Source: JALZUV01 sp963837025 (lineage in GTDB: Bacteria > Pseudomonadota > Alphaproteobacteria > Rickettsiales > JALZUV01). Taken from it: a DNA stretch of 64,000 nt. Each line of letters begins with the position of its first letter. Positions within the stretch are counted from its first letter, which is position 1. The DNA lies in the NCBI GenBank assembly GCA_963837025.1, contig CAWILT010000002.1:310001-374000 (forward strand). Direction: 5' to 3'. Under the pieces are notes generated by a model. The model was not told the DNA's origin, ran no database searches, and saw only the letters and a list, made by a program, of their open reading frames with translations. Shown here one piece after another: positions 35,556 through 44,026 of this stretch. A program made the position numbers and the translations under genes.

Positions 35556-36250
35556 GCGGTGGCCAGGGTGATGCCTTCAGGATCTCCCACATGTAGCCAG
35601 GCGCCATCATGCACTAAGCCAAATAAACGCCCTTGTTTGCCTTTAGCCAACTCATCCTTATAAAGCTGGCTTAAGCTAAACGCCCCATGAGGGGCATTGG
35701 CAAAAAGTCGCTTATGCAGACGCTGAACGCCCATATATACGTAGGTCTGCTTCCCTTCAATGCAGGCTATAATTCGTCCTTTTGAATCCAATGAAAAATC
35801 GCCTTCGCCATCATATCCCACTGCGCGCTCTAATGGGCAAAGTAACATTAATCCATCCATAACATGGCTATCCATGGCATGTTCCATACGTTTTAAAACC
35901 GATTGATCATCTTTTTCGATGCAAATCACATCACTGTTTAAGGTAAAAAACTCTTCGTCTAACAAACTAAATGCCTTTAAAATTCCACCGCCTGTTTCCA
36001 ATAATTCAGTCTCGCGCGAAATAGTTATGTCAAATGGCTGAGATTTTAAATACCCTTCCACCTGCTCAGGCAAATGGTGTGTGTTGACAACGACAGTATC
36101 GATTTGCGCGTTTTGCAATAATTTAAAGGCATAGACAATGAGTGGATGGCCTGCCACGGGTACCATCGGTTTAGGAATGGTGCTGGTATAGGGTTGCATG
36201 CGCCGGCCTAAACCTGCGGCTAAAATCATTGCTTTTGCTAAATCAGCCAT
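35531..36250 (-). CDS. murU: N-acetylmuramate-1-phosphate uridylyltransferase-like (MurU)
   Basis: MurU makes UDP-MurNAc from MurNAc-1-phosphate in the cell-wall recycling route that bypasses MurA/MurB. The 239-residue nucleotidyltransferase opens with AMILAAGLGRRMQPYT and KPMVPVAGHPLI, and has LLETGGGILKA and LNSDVICIE. The ATG at 36250 (MADLAKAM) fits the family; a start 14 codons earlier lies inside amgK. It overlaps amgK by 8 bases. A mannose-1-phosphate guanylyltransferase role is the alternative, but the amgK neighbour favours MurU. Confidence 0.85.
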   Translation of the reverse strand: MADLAKAMILAAGLGRRMQPYTSTIPKPMVPVAGHPLIVYAFKLLQNAQIDTVVVNTHHLPEQVEGYLKSQPFDITISRETELLETGGGILKAFSLLDEEFFTLNSDVICIEKDDQSVLKRMEHAMDSHVMDGLMLLCPLERAVGYDGEGDFSLDSKGRIIACIEGKQTYVYMGVQRLHKRLFANAPHGAFSLSQLYKDELAKGKQGRLFGLVHDGAWLHVGDPEGITLATAYLGKEST

Positions 36251-37274
36251 GGGTGCCTTGCTTGGGTTGAAGCTGTAAAATAGTGGCGCCATCTTGCTGC
36301 GCTTCTTGGGGTAAAACTGCGTTTAGCCAATTTTTAATGGGTCGCAATATAGGGTGTTGTAAATCATGGTGCAAATGCTTCCAAACGCGCGGCAAATAAT
36401 GCAAATAATGCGGTTTAGCATCGCGCATGGCCAGCCGCGCAAAAATGCCAATAATCTTCATGTTACGTTGCGCGCCCATTAAATGATAACAGGCCATAAA
36501 ACTGTCGAAATCCCACTGCATTTGCTGAATATAGTGGTTTAAAACCGTCATGGATGTTTCGGGTTGAACATCACGACGCGCATCTTCCAGTAGCGAAACT
36601 AAATCATAAACTGGCGAGCCTATTAATGCGTCTTGAAAGTCAAGCAAACCGATTTTTGCAACCCCATCTCGTTTGGGTAACCATAATAAATTATCGGCAT
36701 GAAAATCGCGTAATACGACCACGTTCGATAAATAAGGCATCCGCTCAATAAGCAATTTCCATAGGCGTAGAAACTCAATCCGAGCATGGGCAGCTTCGGC
36801 TTGCCCCACCACAGGAGCTAAATACCAATCGGTAAAAAGCGCACTCTCGCGTAGCATAATTTCCGTGCTATAGGTATCGACAAAATCGGGCAACTGCGTT
36901 TGGCGATGCAAGTCAATCAGCATGTCTGCTGCCGTTAAATAACACTGTGCTTCTTCAGCGGGTTTACGCGCTAAATAGCGGCTAAATAGTGCATCACCTA
37001 AATCTTCTAATAGCAAAAATCCTTGGTCATTGTCACGCGCATAGATAATAGGCGCGCTATAGCCCAAATGAATTAAATACTCATCCATTTTAATGAAGGG
37101 CGAAAGTGGCTCTTGCGCTGGCGGAGCATCCATTAAAACAGCACTGCGTTTGTCATCTACCACCCGTTGATAGCTGCGGAATGATGCATCGCCCGAAAGG
37201 AATGAATAGGTGGCATCGCCCCATCCATTGGCTTGTAAAAATGCGTCAATCGCTGCGGCGCGCTCGGGAGTCAT
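36243..37274 (-). CDS. amgK: Cell-wall sugar kinase AmgK-like
   Basis: AmgK phosphorylates MurNAc (and GlcNAc) at the anomeric position, feeding MurU. The 343-residue product belongs to the aminoglycoside phosphotransferase fold: FLLLEDLGDALFSRYL, catalytic loop VVLRDFHADNLLWLP and the metal-binding LLDFQDALIGSPVYDL. It overlaps tsaE by 29 bases at its start and murU by 8 at its end. The pair is known from Pseudomonas and many Proteobacteria that recycle their wall. Confidence 0.88.
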   Translation of the reverse strand: MTPERAAAIDAFLQANGWGDATYSFLSGDASFRSYQRVVDDKRSAVLMDAPPAQEPLSPFIKMDEYLIHLGYSAPIIYARDNDQGFLLLEDLGDALFSRYLARKPAEEAQCYLTAADMLIDLHRQTQLPDFVDTYSTEIMLRESALFTDWYLAPVVGQAEAAHARIEFLRLWKLLIERMPYLSNVVVLRDFHADNLLWLPKRDGVAKIGLLDFQDALIGSPVYDLVSLLEDARRDVQPETSMTVLNHYIQQMQWDFDSFMACYHLMGAQRNMKIIGIFARLAMRDAKPHYLHYLPRVWKHLHHDLQHPILRPIKNWLNAVLPQEAQQDGATILQLQPKQGTHG

Positions 37275-37731
37275 AAAAGGCAGTTTCTATTTTTTTTAAC
37301 GTTTCATTTTGCCCATCCGCTTGCAACGTGGCAACGCGCAAAGATGATGGTGATTGTAAATCAAATGTAAGCCACAACGCATCCTTTGGCAACCAATCAG
37401 CAAAAATCTGTGGCCATTCAATGCACACTAACCCCTCTTGCAGCATTTCATCTAATCCTAATTCTTCACATTCAGCAGCATCTTCAATGCGATAGGCATC
37501 TAAGTGATAACATTTTCCAAACGCGGTCTGATAGGCATGTACCAGCATAAAAGTGGGCGAGGTAATGTCTTCCTCCACCCCTAAATCTTTAAGCAAAAAT
37601 TGCATGAATGTAGTTTTGCCAGCACCCAACGTTCCTTGCAATGCAATGCAATCGGAGGGTTTGATGGAGCGAGCCATCGCTTGCGCTAAAAGGCGGGTAT
37701 CTTCCACCGATTCCAGCGAAAATTTAAGCAT
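37246..37731 (-). CDS. tsaE: tRNA threonylcarbamoyladenosine biosynthesis ATPase TsaE
   Basis: TsaE supports TsaB/TsaD in making t6A37 on tRNAs that read ANN codons. The 161-residue product has Walker A LQGTLGAGKTT (residues 33-40 core), TSPTFMLVHAY, and HLDAYRIEDAAECEELGLDEML, and CIEWPQ. It starts on a TAATG with iscX. TsaE upstream of amgK is a common arrangement in Alphaproteobacteria. Confidence 0.95.
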   Translation of the reverse strand: MLKFSLESVEDTRLLAQAMARSIKPSDCIALQGTLGAGKTTFMQFLLKDLGVEEDITSPTFMLVHAYQTAFGKCYHLDAYRIEDAAECEELGLDEMLQEGLVCIEWPQIFADWLPKDALWLTFDLQSPSSLRVATLQADGQNETLKKIETAFYDSRARRSD

Positions 37732-37925
37732 TAATCGCGCTCATCAATCCATGCCATTTGAATGGCTTCGAGAATCTTTTCGCTGCAACCTTGGGCATCA
37801 CCTTCAAAGCCATCAATCGCCAGCACCCAATCGCGCAAATCGGTAAAGCGCAAATTAATATTATCGGCATTCGGGTGTGCATCTTCCAACTCAATGGCGA
37901 TATCATTCACATCTGTCCAACGCAT
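37731..37925 (-). CDS. iscX: Fe-S cluster assembly protein IscX
   Basis: IscX (YfhJ) is a small acidic protein that binds IscS and iron and modulates Fe-S assembly. The 64-residue product starts MRWTDVNDIAIELEDAHP and has RFTDLRDWVL and SEKILEAIQMAWIDE, closely matching the family. The ATG at 37925 has AAGGAG seven bases upstream; a longer frame to 37979 is rejected. The isc operon itself is not nearby, which is uncommon since iscX is usually the last isc gene. Confidence 0.92.
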   Translation of the reverse strand: MRWTDVNDIAIELEDAHPNADNINLRFTDLRDWVLAIDGFEGDAQGCSEKILEAIQMAWIDERD

Positions 37926-37973
37926 TGTAATTCTCCTTTGCTTGTCACCTTGTGATAGACTAATAAAAATACA

Positions 37974-40900
37974 ATGCAATTATTGTCGGCATATCGTGGC
38001 AAACACTTTTTGTTTCTGAGTATTTTCAGTGCGATGCTGGCTGTAGGTATGCTTTTTGCGGGCACGGTTTTGGCGCAAATTAATCCAACGGTTGATGCTA
38101 GCATTATCCGTAATTTTGCGCGCGTGAGCTTTTCCGATTCAACGCCGCTAAAATTACGCAGTGCCAGCAAAGGGCGTCAAATTCGCTTGCGGTTTGATAA
38201 GGAAATTACTTTTTCGCCCGCACCCTTATTGGCTAAATTGCGGCCTTACGTGGTTTCAATTAGTCAATCGGATGATAAACGCAGTGTGCTCATCACTACC
38301 AATCGCGACTATCGAACACGCAGTTTTGTTAGCGGCAATAGCACCGGCATTGATATTATCGGGTTGGCTGAAGGGGGTGTACAAACGCCGGAAATATTCG
38401 AAGATGTGCCTATTGAAACGAAACCAGCCGCCACACCCGCAGTAGCGGCACCAAAACCCGAAATAACACCTGCTAAACCTAAAATCACTGCTATCAAACC
38501 AACCCCTAAACCGCCAGCACCAGCCCCGTTAACGGAACCATCTAAACCAACTGAAACCGTAGCGATTGTTGAACAACCTATACAACCAGCCGCGCCTATT
38601 GCCGAATCCATTGGTGTGTTGCCTGTTATCGACAAAACACCAGATGATGAAATGATTGAAGTCGCTACCCCAATCGATTCGCCTGTGCAGCCTGAAGAGA
38701 TTAATTTTGCGCAAGAAAAGGCTCCCATTACACGGGAACCTGAGGCGCCCGAGATTGCGGAGGAAGCGCCAACAGATGAAACCGTTGAACAAGAAGAAGT
38801 CGAACCAAACGCAAACCCTGTAGAATATTCCCAAGCACTTTCCACGCAAGATTTAAAAGATGGTATTGCCATTACATTCCCGTGGCAAACGCGCACCGCA
38901 GCCACAGTTTTTAGACGCGGCAATCGAACTTTTTTACTCTTTAACTCAATCCAAAAACTGAACGCCGATAGTCTTCGCGCCTATGCCGGAATTACAAAAG
39001 TAGATAATTCGCTAATCACAGGGTTAGGGGCTGCACAATTATGGGTGATTGAAACGTCTTTAGAAGGGGTAAGCGCCATCAAAAAACCCAAAAGCTATCA
39101 TTGGCGTATCGAGTTGAAAAACAAACCTCAATTACCGGAAATTTTGTTGAACCCACAATCACAGACAGAGCTGCCATTAAAGCCGCATCTTTTTATTCCC
39201 GTACTCGAAATATCTGACCCAATCAATTTTTACGACATTGTTATGGGTGATGAGTTGACGGCAGTTCCCATTTATAGCAGCAGCACAGGATTAGTTCCTG
39301 CACGTAGCTTTGCGCAATTTTCGCTGCCAAAAACCAGCCAAGGTATTGTGATTGAAAATGCGTTTAATGATTTGAGCATTATCCCAACGCGCAATGGTCT
39401 TAAAATTAGTTCGCCCGATGGTATCTATTTATCCGATAATTTGCCGCAGGTAGAATTGCCGGAGGAAGAAGTTGTCGATTCGCTATCATCGAATAGTTTC
39501 TTTCCTTATCAAAATTGGCTACCGCCTTTAGGCGAAGATGCCACCAGTTTTGAAGGTCTTTTATGGCGTCAGGCCGCGGATGCCGATGTGAAAAAGCGGC
39601 GCGTTCCTCGCAAACGTTTGGCCGAACTTTATTTGGCGCAAGGCAAAGCGTTAGAAGCGCGCACCTTGCTGCAAATGTTGGCAGAAGAATCGCCAATCTA
39701 TTTCACACGCAACAAATTGCATGCCATGCTGGGCGCCGCTCATTTTATGGCGAATGAATTTCTTCAAGCCGAAACCGCCTTTAAGCATCCGACCTTAGAT
39801 GGCGAACCCGAAATCAATCTATGGCGCGATGTGATGAGCGTTATTTTGCGAAAACAAAACAATGTTGAATATACCGATTTCTATGATGAATATATTCGCC
39901 ACTATCCACCTATGATGCGTCAAAACTTAGCATTGGTAGCTGCGGATAATGATATTAATAATAACAGCTATAACAAAGCTCTCAAAATATTCGATACCCT
40001 TAATAAAGATGAAATGCTGGATGAAGATGAAGATCATGTGCAGTATCTTATCGCGCGTGTTTTAGCAGGCACCACACAAAAAGATGCCGCACGCCTAATA
40101 TGGCAAAAGCTTGCTGATGAAACCGCCAATGATTTTATTCGCCCGCGTGCTTTATTCGCTATTACCAACCTCGATTTGGCGGAAAATAAAATTACCATTG
40201 AAGAGGCGATTAAACAGCTAGAGCCTATTCGCATTATGTGGCGCGGCGATGATTTTGAAATCACACTGCTCACGCTATTAGGGCGCTTATATGAAGCAAC
40301 GAATCAATATCGTGAGCAATTGCGTACCATGCGCGAGATCATCACTTACTTTCCCAATCATCCGGAAAATTTACAGATTACCGCTAATATGGCTGATATA
40401 TTTCGTACCTTATTCAATGATGGTGCAGCGGATGAATTAAGCCCAATTGACGCTTTAGCACTATATTACGAGTTTCGTAATCTCACCCCTATCGGCGAAG
40501 CAGGCGATATCATGATTCAAAACCTTGCCGATCGGTTAAGCGAGGTTGAATTGCTCGATAGATCCGCCGCGCTGCTTGAAAACCAAGTAGAATTTCGATT
40601 ATCGGGCGAAGAGCGCAGCCGAGTGGGTGCGCGCTTAGCATTAATTCACTTGCTGCGCCGTAAACCCAAGCAAGCGCTCAGTAGCTTAGAGTTAACCGGC
40701 TATGGCAATAACCCTGAATCGCTTCAACAGCAACGCACGCTGTTAACAGCGCGCGCGCTAATGGGCTTAAAAGAGACCGAACGTGCCTTGAAATTATTGG
40801 AAGGTGATGATTCTCGCGAAGCTAAATTACTCGCATTAGAAATTTATTGGGATGCTAAAACGTGGCCTGAACTTATCCAAACCGCTGAACAATTAATGGC

Positions 40901-41198
40901 CGAACGTGAAGACCCAACCGCGCCGTTAAATGACAGCGAAGTTGATATTTTAATGAAGCTGGGCATTGGCTATGTGTTTGCGCAACAAAGCGAGCAATTA
41001 CAATATTTGCGCGATTACTTTTTACCCTTGATGGAAGATGCCGATCAGCGCGATTTATTCTCCTTTATCACCGAGGATACGCTTTTAGACTACCGCAATA
41101 TCACGAAACTGAGCCAACAAATTGGCCGCATGGAATCATTCCTTGCCAATTATAAAAATAAAATGAAAGCGGGCGGTGTTAGCAGTGCCGTAGAATAA
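37974..41198 (+). CDS. Large secreted TPR-like protein
   Basis: A 1074-residue product with an N-terminal signal/anchor segment (FLSIFSAMLAVGMLFAGTVLA), a beta-type region to about 125 (RNFARVSFSDSTPLKL, RQIRLRFDKEI), a Pro/Ala/Glu-rich linker at about 140-275, a second beta-type region, and from about residue 520 many helical TPR-like repeats (RLAELYLAQGKALEARTLLQ, AMLGAAHFMANEFLQAETAF). It likely works as a periplasmic scaffold; its partner is unknown. The ATG lies 48 bases from divergent iscX and has no clear ribosome binding site. Confidence 0.75.
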   Translation: MQLLSAYRGKHFLFLSIFSAMLAVGMLFAGTVLAQINPTVDASIIRNFARVSFSDSTPLKLRSASKGRQIRLRFDKEITFSPAPLLAKLRPYVVSISQSDDKRSVLITTNRDYRTRSFVSGNSTGIDIIGLAEGGVQTPEIFEDVPIETKPAATPAVAAPKPEITPAKPKITAIKPTPKPPAPAPLTEPSKPTETVAIVEQPIQPAAPIAESIGVLPVIDKTPDDEMIEVATPIDSPVQPEEINFAQEKAPITREPEAPEIAEEAPTDETVEQEEVEPNANPVEYSQALSTQDLKDGIAITFPWQTRTAATVFRRGNRTFLLFNSIQKLNADSLRAYAGITKVDNSLITGLGAAQLWVIETSLEGVSAIKKPKSYHWRIELKNKPQLPEILLNPQSQTELPLKPHLFIPVLEISDPINFYDIVMGDELTAVPIYSSSTGLVPARSFAQFSLPKTSQGIVIENAFNDLSIIPTRNGLKISSPDGIYLSDNLPQVELPEEEVVDSLSSNSFFPYQNWLPPLGEDATSFEGLLWRQAADADVKKRRVPRKRLAELYLAQGKALEARTLLQMLAEESPIYFTRNKLHAMLGAAHFMANEFLQAETAFKHPTLDGEPEINLWRDVMSVILRKQNNVEYTDFYDEYIRHYPPMMRQNLALVAADNDINNNSYNKALKIFDTLNKDEMLDEDEDHVQYLIARVLAGTTQKDAARLIWQKLADETANDFIRPRALFAITNLDLAENKITIEEAIKQLEPIRIMWRGDDFEITLLTLLGRLYEATNQYREQLRTMREIITYFPNHPENLQITANMADIFRTLFNDGAADELSPIDALALYYEFRNLTPIGEAGDIMIQNLADRLSEVELLDRSAALLENQVEFRLSGEERSRVGARLALIHLLRRKPKQALSSLELTGYGNNPESLQQQRTLLTARALMGLKETERALKLLEGDDSREAKLLALEIYWDAKTWPELIQTAEQLMAEREDPTAPLNDSEVDILMKLGIGYVFAQQSEQLQYLRDYFLPLMEDADQRDLFSFITEDTLLDYRNITKLSQQIGRMESFLANYKNKMKAGGVSSAVE

Positions 41199-41222
41199 GT
41201 ATAATAGAAATGGTTTCTAAGT

Positions 41223-42341
41223 CTAAGCGGTGATGCCAGCCGTAGGAATTTGCGATTCTTCAGCTTTTAACTGTTCACCAAATTCGCTAACACGAGGCGC
41301 CACGCGCTGAATATGCGCTGCATCTGCTTTTTCAATCGGTTCTGGCTGCAACTCTGATTTAGCTTTAGCAGAATGTGAAAGTAGCTGCGTTTGTGTTTTC
41401 AAACTGCCAATCTCTTCCCGCAAAGTGCGAATCTCATCGCTATGCGTATTAGTCGTCGTTTTATGCGCACGCTCCGCATTCTTCTTGTCATCACGGCTAG
41501 CAATGAGGCGGCTTGAGAAATAAAGCCCTGCGGTACAAACGCTCGTATAAAATGCCTCAAATACGGCAACACTAGACAAATCAGGAATATTAACACGCGG
41601 AAACTTTTTCTGAATTCCTGGGGCATTCTCATTTAACCAATCACCTAATTTGAGACCTGGATTACCAAACATCTTTTGATTTAATGAAATACCTTTTCCG
41701 GCTTCTTTATTATCAGAATTAGCATCAGGAACCTTCACCCACTCACCCGTTTCATCATCTTTAACTTCTCCAGAAACACGCGTATTTTGCAATAAAATAG
41801 CAGTTGGCACAACCACTAATGCCGTAGCGGCACGGCCTAGTAATACACTTTTCCATGTTTGTTTGGGCTCGGCTTCATATACAGACTCATCTTCAGGCAA
41901 CGTACCTAAGACCGTGTCAATCGCGCGTGCAATTTTTTCACGCCTATCTTCAAGCAGCTTGATGAATGGAGCCATTAAAGAGCCATCTAAAAACGAGAAA
42001 AATACCATTTTAGCGTTTTTGGCAGCCTCATGACTCAAATTTACAACACCATTATTTTGAGCGAAATTCATGAAGTTATCGCCACGTTTTTCTAACCAAC
42101 GTGCTGTTTTAGAAGCAAAATCATCTCCTGTAAATCTACTGCCGTTATTCGTTAAATAAGTGGCAAATACAGAGATAACAAACACACCAAAATTATTCAT
42201 GACGGGATAAATGATGGTATCAAGCAGCTTTAAGCCTGTCGTGCGTTTTTGTTTGGCAGATTCAACATGCAGTTTTTCCGCCAAATCAACAGTGGTGGTT
42301 TGAGGTGTGGTAGATGACTGAGGTTTTATAACGCTTTGCAT
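41223..42341 (-). CDS. Unrecognised protein with hydrophobic segments and C-terminal coiled coil
   Basis: Not recognised. The 372-residue product has a polar N terminus, a hydrophobic stretch (VMNNFGVFVISVFATYLT, residues about 50-67), a second at about 165-185 (AATALVVVPTAILLQ), a third at about 265-280, and a helical tail with EIRTLREEIGSLKTQTQLLSH (coiled coil). No signal peptide at the N terminus. Its 3' end faces the TPR protein gene; a 130-base gap with a terminator for the next gene separates it from the OmpA-type gene. Neither function nor location can be assigned. Confidence 0.6.
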   Translation of the reverse strand: MQSVIKPQSSTTPQTTTVDLAEKLHVESAKQKRTTGLKLLDTIIYPVMNNFGVFVISVFATYLTNNGSRFTGDDFASKTARWLEKRGDNFMNFAQNNGVVNLSHEAAKNAKMVFFSFLDGSLMAPFIKLLEDRREKIARAIDTVLGTLPEDESVYEAEPKQTWKSVLLGRAATALVVVPTAILLQNTRVSGEVKDDETGEWVKVPDANSDNKEAGKGISLNQKMFGNPGLKLGDWLNENAPGIQKKFPRVNIPDLSSVAVFEAFYTSVCTAGLYFSSRLIASRDDKKNAERAHKTTTNTHSDEIRTLREEIGSLKTQTQLLSHSAKAKSELQPEPIEKADAAHIQRVAPRVSEFGEQLKAEESQIPTAGITA

Positions 42342-42417
42342 AGAAACTTATATAACCATATTTTACACTAAAGAAGTGTTACAATTTGATGAAATCAGCG
42401 GCCCTAAACTAACAATA

Positions 42418-42449
42418 GAAAAAGGCGAGATAGCATACACCACCTCGCC
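42418..42449 (-). terminator. Terminator after the OmpA-type lipoprotein gene
   Basis: On the minus strand GGCGAG and CTCGCC form a 6-bp stem with a 14-base loop, followed by TTTTT. It lies 25 bases after the lipoprotein stop. Confidence 0.65.
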
Positions 42450-42473
42450 CCTTAGCGTAATCCAAATCATTGA

Positions 42474-43124
42474 TTATTGATTAGGTATAATACGCACTTC
42501 TACGCGACGGTTTTGCGATTTGCCCGATACGGTATCGTTACTCGCAATCGGCTGGCTTTCGCCCATGCCCATCGCATTTAAACGACTTGATGATACACCT
42601 TGGCTGCTTAAATAGTTTGAAACCGAATAAGCGCGACGCTCTGATAAGCTTTGATTATAGCCCGCATCGCCGGTGCTATCGGTATGACCAATCACATTAA
42701 TGCGCGTTTCAGGATATTGCTTTAACACATCAGACAAATTGTTGATGGTGCCATAAAATTGAGGCTGAATGTTGCTTTGATCCACTGCAAACGTAATGTT
42801 GCTAGGCATATTGAGCAAAATCTCATCGCCTTGACGATTAACCGTTACGCCTGAGCCCGCAAGTTCACCACGCAATGAATCTTCTTGGCGATCCATATAT
42901 TGACCAATCGCCATACCTGCTAAAGCACCAATACCCGCACCCACAGTCGCACGTTGACGACGCTCGGTTGAACCATCACCGGTGAGCGAGCCAGCGCCCG
43001 CACCGAGTAAGGCACCAAGGCCTGCACCTTTATAAGTGCTTGAGTTGTTCTCGTAGCTTTCGCCAACGGTTTGGCAAGCGGTGAGTAGGCTGGCGGTCGC
43101 TAAAATAGCAATCATATTACGCAT
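42474..43124 (-). CDS. OmpA-family lipoprotein (YiaD-like)
   Basis: A 216-residue outer-membrane lipoprotein. The signal peptide ends in the lipobox LLTAC (Cys17), then a Gly-zipper region (GAGLGALLGAGAGSLTG, GAGIGALAGMAIGQYM) that probably inserts in the membrane, and an OmpA C-terminal domain that binds peptidoglycan (ITFAVDQSNI, INVIGHTDSTGDAGYN, LSERRAYSVSNYL, SQNRRVEV). Most like YiaD rather than Pal, because of the Gly zipper. Alone on its strand, with its own terminator. Confidence 0.93.
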   Translation of the reverse strand: MRNMIAILATASLLTACQTVGESYENNSSTYKGAGLGALLGAGAGSLTGDGSTERRQRATVGAGIGALAGMAIGQYMDRQEDSLRGELAGSGVTVNRQGDEILLNMPSNITFAVDQSNIQPQFYGTINNLSDVLKQYPETRINVIGHTDSTGDAGYNQSLSERRAYSVSNYLSSQGVSSSRLNAMGMGESQPIASNDTVSGKSQNRRVEVRIIPNQ

Positions 43125-43207
43125 AAAAATTTCCTTTATTTGGTTATCGTATAAAAACTAGTCGTAACTTATACGACAGCGATATAAAAATCCTACGTGG
43201 AAAATTT

Positions 43208-43954
43208 TTAACTTGCCATGGCCATGATGACAGCATCATCAAACTCGGCATTGGTTGAAACTTCTTGCACATCATCCAAATCATCTAATGCTTCGATAAG
43301 CTTTAAGGCCGATTCGGTTTGCTCAGCATCCAAAGCACTAAAAGTTTGCGGCACCCAGCGCAGTCCGCATTCCTCCGCTTCGCCAAATTTAGCTTCTAGC
43401 CCATCGCGCACAATGCTAAAATCTTCTAGCGCGCAGGTAATTTCGTGGCTTTCTTCATCCGATTCGCAATTTTCTGCACCTACTTCCAGCGCCATTTCAA
43501 ACATTTTTTCAGCACTACCCGCATCAGCCAGATAGGTGATGACTCCTTTACGATCAAACATAAAACCAACCGATCCGGTTTCGCCCATATTACCATTTTG
43601 CTTGTTAAAGGTAGAGCGCACTTCGGCTGCGGTGCGGTTACGGTTATCGGTTGCGGTTTCGACAATAATGGCCAAGCCACCCGGGCCATAGCCTTCATAG
43701 CGAATTTCTTCTAGCGCGCCGCCTTCTAATTCGCCCGCACCTTTTTTAATGGCGGTATCAATTTTATCATTGGGCATATTGAGTTTTTTTGCCGCAATAA
43801 TTGCCCCGCGCAAACGTGGGTTCATGTCGGGATCGGAGCCTGATTTGGCCGCGATCATAATTTCTTTACTGCAGCGATTAAATACTTTGCCGCGCTTTTT
43901 ATCCTGCGCACCTTTGCGATGCATAATGTTTTTGAATTTCGAATGGCCTGCCAT
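43208..43954 (-). CDS. yebC: YebC/PmpR family protein
   Basis: YebC/PmpR proteins have been described as transcription regulators and recently as translation factors that help ribosomes through poly-proline. The 248-residue product starts MAGHSKFKNIMHRKGAQDKKRGK, has IKKGAGELEGGALEEIRYEGYGPGGLA and TADNRNRTA-like ATDNRNRTAAEVRS. Length is normal. ruvC, a frequent neighbour, is absent. Several proteins of this window are Pro-rich (VirB9a, VirB10, the lipoprotein at 51414), for which such a factor would matter. Confidence 0.97.
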   Translation of the reverse strand: MAGHSKFKNIMHRKGAQDKKRGKVFNRCSKEIMIAAKSGSDPDMNPRLRGAIIAAKKLNMPNDKIDTAIKKGAGELEGGALEEIRYEGYGPGGLAIIVETATDNRNRTAAEVRSTFNKQNGNMGETGSVGFMFDRKGVITYLADAGSAEKMFEMALEVGAENCESDEESHEITCALEDFSIVRDGLEAKFGEAEECGLRWVPQTFSALDAEQTESALKLIEALDDLDDVQEVSTNAEFDDAVIMAMAS

Positions 43955-44026
43955 GATTAACCTTGGATTACATTACGTTAAAATTGGCGATAGCATAGTC
44001 AGCCCATTATTTGACGCAACTGCAAA

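Noticed and set aside
38309..38923. 204-residue Ser/Gly-rich open frame on the minus strand
   Set aside because: Antisense to the Pro/Ala/Glu-rich linker of the TPR-like protein; the open frame results from base composition.
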